Origin: Sagittula stellata E-37
GTDB lineage: Bacteria > Pseudomonadota > Alphaproteobacteria > Rhodobacterales > Rhodobacteraceae
DNA: 64,000 nucleotides
Direction: 5' to 3'
NCBI RefSeq assembly: GCF_039724765.1
Contig: NZ_CP155731.1
Coordinates: forward strand, 1 to 64,000
Below, piece after piece: positions 61,204 through 64,000 of the stretch. The translations under genes and the position numbers were made by a program. Each line of letters opens with the position of its first letter. The stretch's first letter is position 1. The notes below the pieces were generated by a model that was not told where the DNA came from, did no database searches, and saw only the letters and a program-made list of their open reading frames with translations.

Positions 61204-62354
61204 GCGAACTCCTCCTTTCGGAACATGGGGCAGGTGTCGGCCATCCATTCGGCAACCGCGCAAAGCTGCGCATCGGCGCCCTTTCGGCCGACGATCTGAA
61301 GACCCAGCGGCAGCTCCCCGAGAACGGGAAGCACAATCGCCGGATGGCCGGTCAGGTTGAACGGCCGCAGGAAGCGGGTCAGCGGCAGGACCTTTGCGGG
61401 ATCCGTGGCCTCGTCCAGCGTCGGGGGCACGGTCGGCATTGCAGGGGTGATCAGCACGTCAACCGAGGCCAGCGCCGCGTCCACCTCAGCTGTGAACCGG
61501 GTCCGGACGTCTTCGGCTTGCTCAAGCCGGTCAGGCGTGATCGCCCCAGCGGCGGACAGCCGTGCGCGCACGTCATCGCCAAGCCGCGGGTCGTCCAGCA
61601 AGGCGTGGCAGGCTCTGTAAGTCTCTGCGCCGATCACCGTCATGGCCGCGTCGAAGGCCTCTTCCATGCCGGGAAGCTGGACGTATCCGGCCTCTGGCAA
61701 GCCTTCCATCAGGCCGTAGACCAGCGGTTCTCCGATCCGCGGATCGAGGTCGTCGACCCTCACACGCGCCATGCGCGGCGCGGCGGTCAAAGGCTCTGGC
61801 GTAAACGTCGGATCGGCGGCCTGCATCGCACGGGTCAGCACCTTGGCGGAGCGGGCTAAGACACCTACGCAGTCCAGCGTGCTTTCTGCCGGATGGCAGC
61901 CGTCGCGGCTGATCCGGCCAAAGGTGGGCTTGATCCCGTAGAGGCCACAGCAGATCGCGGGCTGGCGGACCGAGCCGCCGGTATCGGTGCCGACCGCCGC
62001 GTCGCAGAGGTCCCCGGCCACGGCAACCGCCGACCCGGAGGACGAGCCACCCGGAATGCGGTCGGGCCAGCGCGGGTTCACCGGCGTCCCGAAGGCCGCG
62101 TTCACCCCGGTCATACCGTAGGCGAGCTCGTGCATCTTGGCCTTGCCCACGACATGGGCACCGGACGCAAGCAAATCTTCGACAACCTTCGCATGGGCCT
62201 TCGCCGGGGCGCCGTCGGCCAGCGCGGCAGAGCCCGAGGCCGTGACATGCCCGGCGATGTCGATGCAGTCCTTCACCGCGACCGCCAGACCGTCAGCGGT
62301 CCCGAGGTCGAGGTTTGAAACGAATGCAGAATATCGGTCCGTCGAGACGGTCAT
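61200..62354 (-). CDS. iacH: Amidase-signature protein, IacH-like
   Basis: Amidase-signature hydrolase of 384 residues. The Lys/cis-Ser/Ser triad is K28 (AVAVKDCID), S104 (PGGSSSGSAVA) and S128 (GTDTGGSVRQPA), followed by GLYGIKPTFGRIS. It is shorter than average for the family but all catalytic parts are present. In iac clusters this amidase accompanies the pathway and could release IAA from conjugates such as indole-3-acetamide. Here it is the first gene of the operon, transcribed from the divergent promoter shared with iacI. Confidence 0.89.
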   Translation of the reverse strand: MTVSTDRYSAFVSNLDLGTADGLAVAVKDCIDIAGHVTASGSAALADGAPAKAHAKVVEDLLASGAHVVGKAKMHELAYGMTGVNAAFGTPVNPRWPDRIPGGSSSGSAVAVAGDLCDAAVGTDTGGSVRQPAICCGLYGIKPTFGRISRDGCHPAESTLDCVGVLARSAKVLTRAMQAADPTFTPEPLTAAPRMARVRVDDLDPRIGEPLVYGLMEGLPEAGYVQLPGMEEAFDAAMTVIGAETYRACHALLDDPRLGDDVRARLSAAGAITPDRLEQAEDVRTRFTAEVDAALASVDVLITPAMPTVPPTLDEATDPAKVLPLTRFLRPFNLTGHPAIVLPVLGELPLGLQIVGRKGADAQLCAVAEWMADTCPMFRKEEFA

Positions 62355-62403
62355 TGCGCTTTCCCTGTGGTTCTGGTGCCCGTCTTTGGTCGCGGGATTT
62401 ACA

Positions 62404-62514
62404 GTAAAATTACCGCGTCATTGATCTCAGTCAAGAAAATTCATGTGAATTTTACATTTTCCTGTCGCTCGCACAGTTTATCGGCTATTTTACGGGAATA
62501 TTACCACAACAAGG
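62404..62514. promoter_or_regulatory. Palindromes in the iacH/iacI divergent promoter
   Basis: The AT-rich spacer carries AAAATTCA (62436-62443) and TGAATTTT (62446-62453), perfect arms two bases apart. GTAAAATTAC at 62404-62413 and a GGGAATATTACC element nearer iacI add two smaller dyads. Described iac clusters are controlled by a MarR repressor (IacR); none is encoded next to this promoter, so its regulator must lie elsewhere, perhaps beyond the right edge. Confidence 0.55.
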
Positions 62515-62522
62515 AGGCTCCA

Positions 62523-63086
62523 ATGTCTGAGAATCAGATCGAACAGCTGCAAACCCGGATCGCGATCCTTGAGGCCGAGGCCGAGGTGCGCCGGGTTCAG
62601 GCGCGCTACATGTTCCTGTGCGACACACCGAATCCCGAGTTCGGGTGCAACGACGATGCCGAGCGTATCGACCGGATCATGGAGCTGTTCGCGCCCGAAG
62701 CAGTCTGGGAAGGCGTCGGCGAATACTATGACAACCAATTCGGCCGGGCCGAGGGCTGGGACGCGGTCAAGAAGCACTTTCAGGGCTTCTGGGGGGGCAA
62801 GACCGATCCCGCCCTGATCCTGAACTGCCACTACCTGACGTCCGAGCAGATCCGCGTGTCTGACGACGCCATGACCGCCGAAGGCAATTGGGTGCACATG
62901 CAGCCCTGGCTTTTCTCGGACGGCAAGGCGCTCTTGCGCTCGTCGCGGCTTTGGAACAGCTACCGCAAGTGCGAAGACGGCAAGTGGCGCTATACGCGCA
63001 ACCGGACGGAAAACGTCTTTGTCGCCCCCCTGCCCGCGACATGGGCGTCGGACTACCCGTCGAAATCGGTGCTGATGACGCCGTGA
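62523..63086 (+). CDS. iacI: SnoaL/NTF2-like protein, IacI-like
   Basis: NTF2-fold protein of 187 residues. An N-terminal helix (ENQIEQLQTRIAILEAEAEVRRVQARYMFLCD) is followed by DRIMELFAPEAVWEGVGEYYDNQFGRAEGWDAVKKHF and a C-terminal sheet (LWNSYRKCEDGKWRYTRNRTENVFV). A strong ribosome site AAGGAGG precedes the ATG. Size, fold and linkage match IacI of known iac clusters, whose exact step is still debated. It is divergent from iacH here and ends in a good terminator. Confidence 0.86.
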   Translation: MSENQIEQLQTRIAILEAEAEVRRVQARYMFLCDTPNPEFGCNDDAERIDRIMELFAPEAVWEGVGEYYDNQFGRAEGWDAVKKHFQGFWGGKTDPALILNCHYLTSEQIRVSDDAMTAEGNWVHMQPWLFSDGKALLRSSRLWNSYRKCEDGKWRYTRNRTENVFVAPLPATWASDYPSKSVLMTP

Positions 63087-63112
63087 AGACCCGACGCGCA
63101 AACGGCGCATAC

Positions 63113-63150
63113 AAAGGGTCCGGAGCTTGCAGGCCCCGGACCCTTTATTG
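63113..63150 (+). terminator. Intrinsic terminator after iacI
   Basis: AAAGGGTCCGG at 63113-63123 pairs perfectly with 63136-63146 around a 12-base loop, followed by TTTATTG. A textbook rho-independent shape. Confidence 0.8.
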
Positions 63151-63225
63151 TATCGGAACACGCGTTTAAGGTCGCTAGACCAAGACATCCATAGAAGGAG
63201 AGTCATGCACAGAGGTCTCGATTGA

Positions 63226-63269
63226 ACCGCAGTTTGCGGTATCGCCCGGCAGAATTGCCGGCCCTTTTT
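63226..63269 (+). promoter_or_regulatory. Tandem hairpins with a T-run in the GNAT leader
   Basis: ACCGC (63226-63230) pairs with 63236-63240; then CCGGCA (63246-63251) pairs with TGCCGG (63256-63261), followed by CCCTTTTT. The second looks like an intrinsic terminator only 22 bases before the acetyltransferase start. It may end a small RNA or act as an attenuator. Confidence 0.5.
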
Positions 63270-63291
63270 GCATGACAACTATGGAGGTCTC

Positions 63292-63744
63292 ATGGAGACC
63301 AATACCCTGACGATCCGGCCTTTTGACTGGGCCCGGGATCTTACGACCCTGTCCGACATCTGGTTTGACGCATCTCTGAAAGCGCACCCGTTCATCGGGG
63401 AACCGAGGCTGCGCGAACAGCGCAAGCAGATCGAAGACCAGTACCTTCCCAAGGCCGAAACCTGGGTTGCCTGCCTTGATGACAAGGCGGTCGGGTTCAT
63501 CAGCTTGTTGGGACACTTCGTCGGCGGGATATTCGTCGCTCCCGACTGCCACCGTCTGGGCATCGGGCGGCGGCTGATCGCGCATGCGCTGGACCTGAAG
63601 GGGGAGCTTTCCCTCGAGGTTTACACGCACAACCAACAAGCCGTCCGCTTCTACGACACACTTGGCTTTGAGGAGGTGTCACGAAGGGACAAGGATGACC
63701 TTGGGTGTCCCTTTCCCAATATCACTCTTCACGTGAAAGCCTGA
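63292..63744 (+). CDS. GNAT family N-acetyltransferase
   Basis: Acetyltransferase of 150 residues. It starts TLTIRPFDWARDLTTLSDIWFDASLKAHPFI; the acetyl-CoA loop is VAPDCHRLGIGRRLIAHALDLKG (motif A), and motif B is YTHNQQAVRFYDTLGFEEVSRR. It resembles the YiaC/YjaB-type single-domain GNATs. The ATG at 63292 follows GGAGG; the substrate is unknown. It stands alone between terminators, and a terminator-like hairpin lies in its own leader. Confidence 0.88.
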   Translation: METNTLTIRPFDWARDLTTLSDIWFDASLKAHPFIGEPRLREQRKQIEDQYLPKAETWVACLDDKAVGFISLLGHFVGGIFVAPDCHRLGIGRRLIAHALDLKGELSLEVYTHNQQAVRFYDTLGFEEVSRRDKDDLGCPFPNITLHVKA

Positions 63745-63750
63745 ACGCGC

Positions 63751-63776
63751 GCCGGGCAAAGCGCGCTTTGCCCGGC
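63751..63776. terminator. Bidirectional hairpin between GNAT and aldehyde dehydrogenase genes
   Basis: GCCGGGCAAAGC at 63751-63762 is perfectly mirrored at 63765-63776. The two genes converge on it. Its core GGGCAAAGC is shared with the hairpin at 34084-34108. Confidence 0.65.
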
Positions 63777-63799
63777 TCATGCCTGTCCCCACAAGTGGC

Positions 63800-64000
63800 T
63801 TAACTATAGGCGACGCAGACCGACTTGGTTTCCAGGAAATTATCCAGCGCGCCCGACCCATGCTCGCGCCCGATCCCTGACTGTTTGAAGCCGCCGAAGG
63901 GCATGTTCTGGTCAGGGATGTTGTGGCTGTTGATCCAGACCGTCCCCGCCTGCACCTTTGGCACCAGCCGCATGACGCGGTTGATGTCCCGACTCCACAA
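63800..64000 (-). CDS. Aldehyde dehydrogenase, C-terminal part (5' end outside window)
   Basis: The last 66 residues of an NAD(P)-dependent aldehyde dehydrogenase. AGTVWINSHNIPDQNMPFGGFKQSGIGREHGSGALDNFLETKSVCVAY is the conserved C-terminus of the family. The INSHN...MPFGGFKQSG version is seen in PuuC-, betaine-aldehyde- and phenylacetaldehyde-dehydrogenase-like enzymes. The catalytic Cys and Glu lie outside the window. Near an IAA gene set, oxidation of indole-3-acetaldehyde is a possible role, but this is inference from position. Confidence 0.9.
   Translation of the reverse strand: MWSRDINRVMRLVPKVQAGTVWINSHNIPDQNMPFGGFKQSGIGREHGSGALDNFLETKSVCVAYS

Noticed and set aside
1-64000. CRISPR arrays, tRNA or rRNA genes, phage attachment sites, replication origins
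   Set aside because: No regularly spaced direct repeats, cloverleaf-like segments, rRNA stretches or integrase genes were seen in any spacer; the long spacers hold only transposase or CMD remnants.

Overview
The window looks like a chromosome or chromid segment of a GC-rich alphaproteobacterium, most likely a Rhodobacterales (Roseobacter-group) organism. This is inferred from the base composition, the mix of Dpp-, Liv- and TRAP-type uptake operons, the many short-chain dehydrogenases (SDRs) and the tight TGA/ATG-overlapped operons; no rRNA, tRNA or other phylogenetic marker is present. Almost everything is catabolic: uptake systems fused to degradation operons, each with a local regulator, separated by transposase debris or convergent hairpins.

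Layout. (1) 1-10732: a peptide-type ABC transporter (dppA-F, minus) divergent from a GntR regulator and an uncharacterised amide or sugar-acid operon (creatininase-fold hydrolase, ketopantoate-reductase-like protein, SDR, polysaccharide-deacetylase-like amidohydrolase, isoaspartyl peptidase). (2) 10780-15529: a fused TRAP permease with its TAXI binding protein, a fumarylacetoacetate-hydrolase-family enzyme and a divergent GntR. (3) 15704-20542: an IS6-like remnant, then a two-component flavin monooxygenase (acyl-CoA-dehydrogenase fold plus FMN reductase), two SDRs and a LysR regulator. (4) 20591-30439: one long operon of 3-hydroxyacyl-CoA-dehydrogenase-like enzyme, beta-keto acid cleavage enzyme (BKACE), LivKHMGF, SDR and alpha/beta hydrolase, divergent from a GntR/SDR pair, ended by an ISNCY-like remnant. 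(5) 30914-34015: AraC regulator, cupin and FAD monooxygenase. (6) 34354-47715: tryptophan to anthranilate (kynA, kynU), then the aerobic 2-aminobenzoyl-CoA route (CoA ligase, bifunctional monooxygenase/reductase, beta-oxidation-type enzymes, MarR), with RidA and a thioesterase. (7) 47727-52498: AraC regulator, glutamine-synthetase-like ligase, class I amidotransferase and cytochrome P450, beside a decayed carboxymuconolactone decarboxylase. (8) 52770-63086: a complete indole-3-acetate (iac) gene set, iacHABCDEFG, running on into a DctPQM TRAP transporter, with divergent iacI. (9) 63292-64000: a GNAT acetyltransferase and the 3' end of an aldehyde dehydrogenase.

How the genes may work together. 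Modules 6 and 8 are two branches of indole and tryptophan breakdown: side-chain-retaining oxidation of tryptophan through kynurenine to anthranilate and its CoA thioester, and oxidation of the auxin indole-3-acetate towards catechol. Module 7 lies between them and has the ligase/hydrolase pair used for gamma-glutamylation of amines, here joined to a P450. I infer that it may feed an amine (tryptamine would fit the context) into the aldehyde/IAA branch, but nothing in the sequence fixes the substrate. Modules 1, 3 and 4 are the least explained and the best places to look for undescribed pathways.

Regulatory sequence is rich: several divergent promoters carry strong palindromes, and the four solute-binding-protein genes all have stem-loops in an adjoining spacer of their operon.
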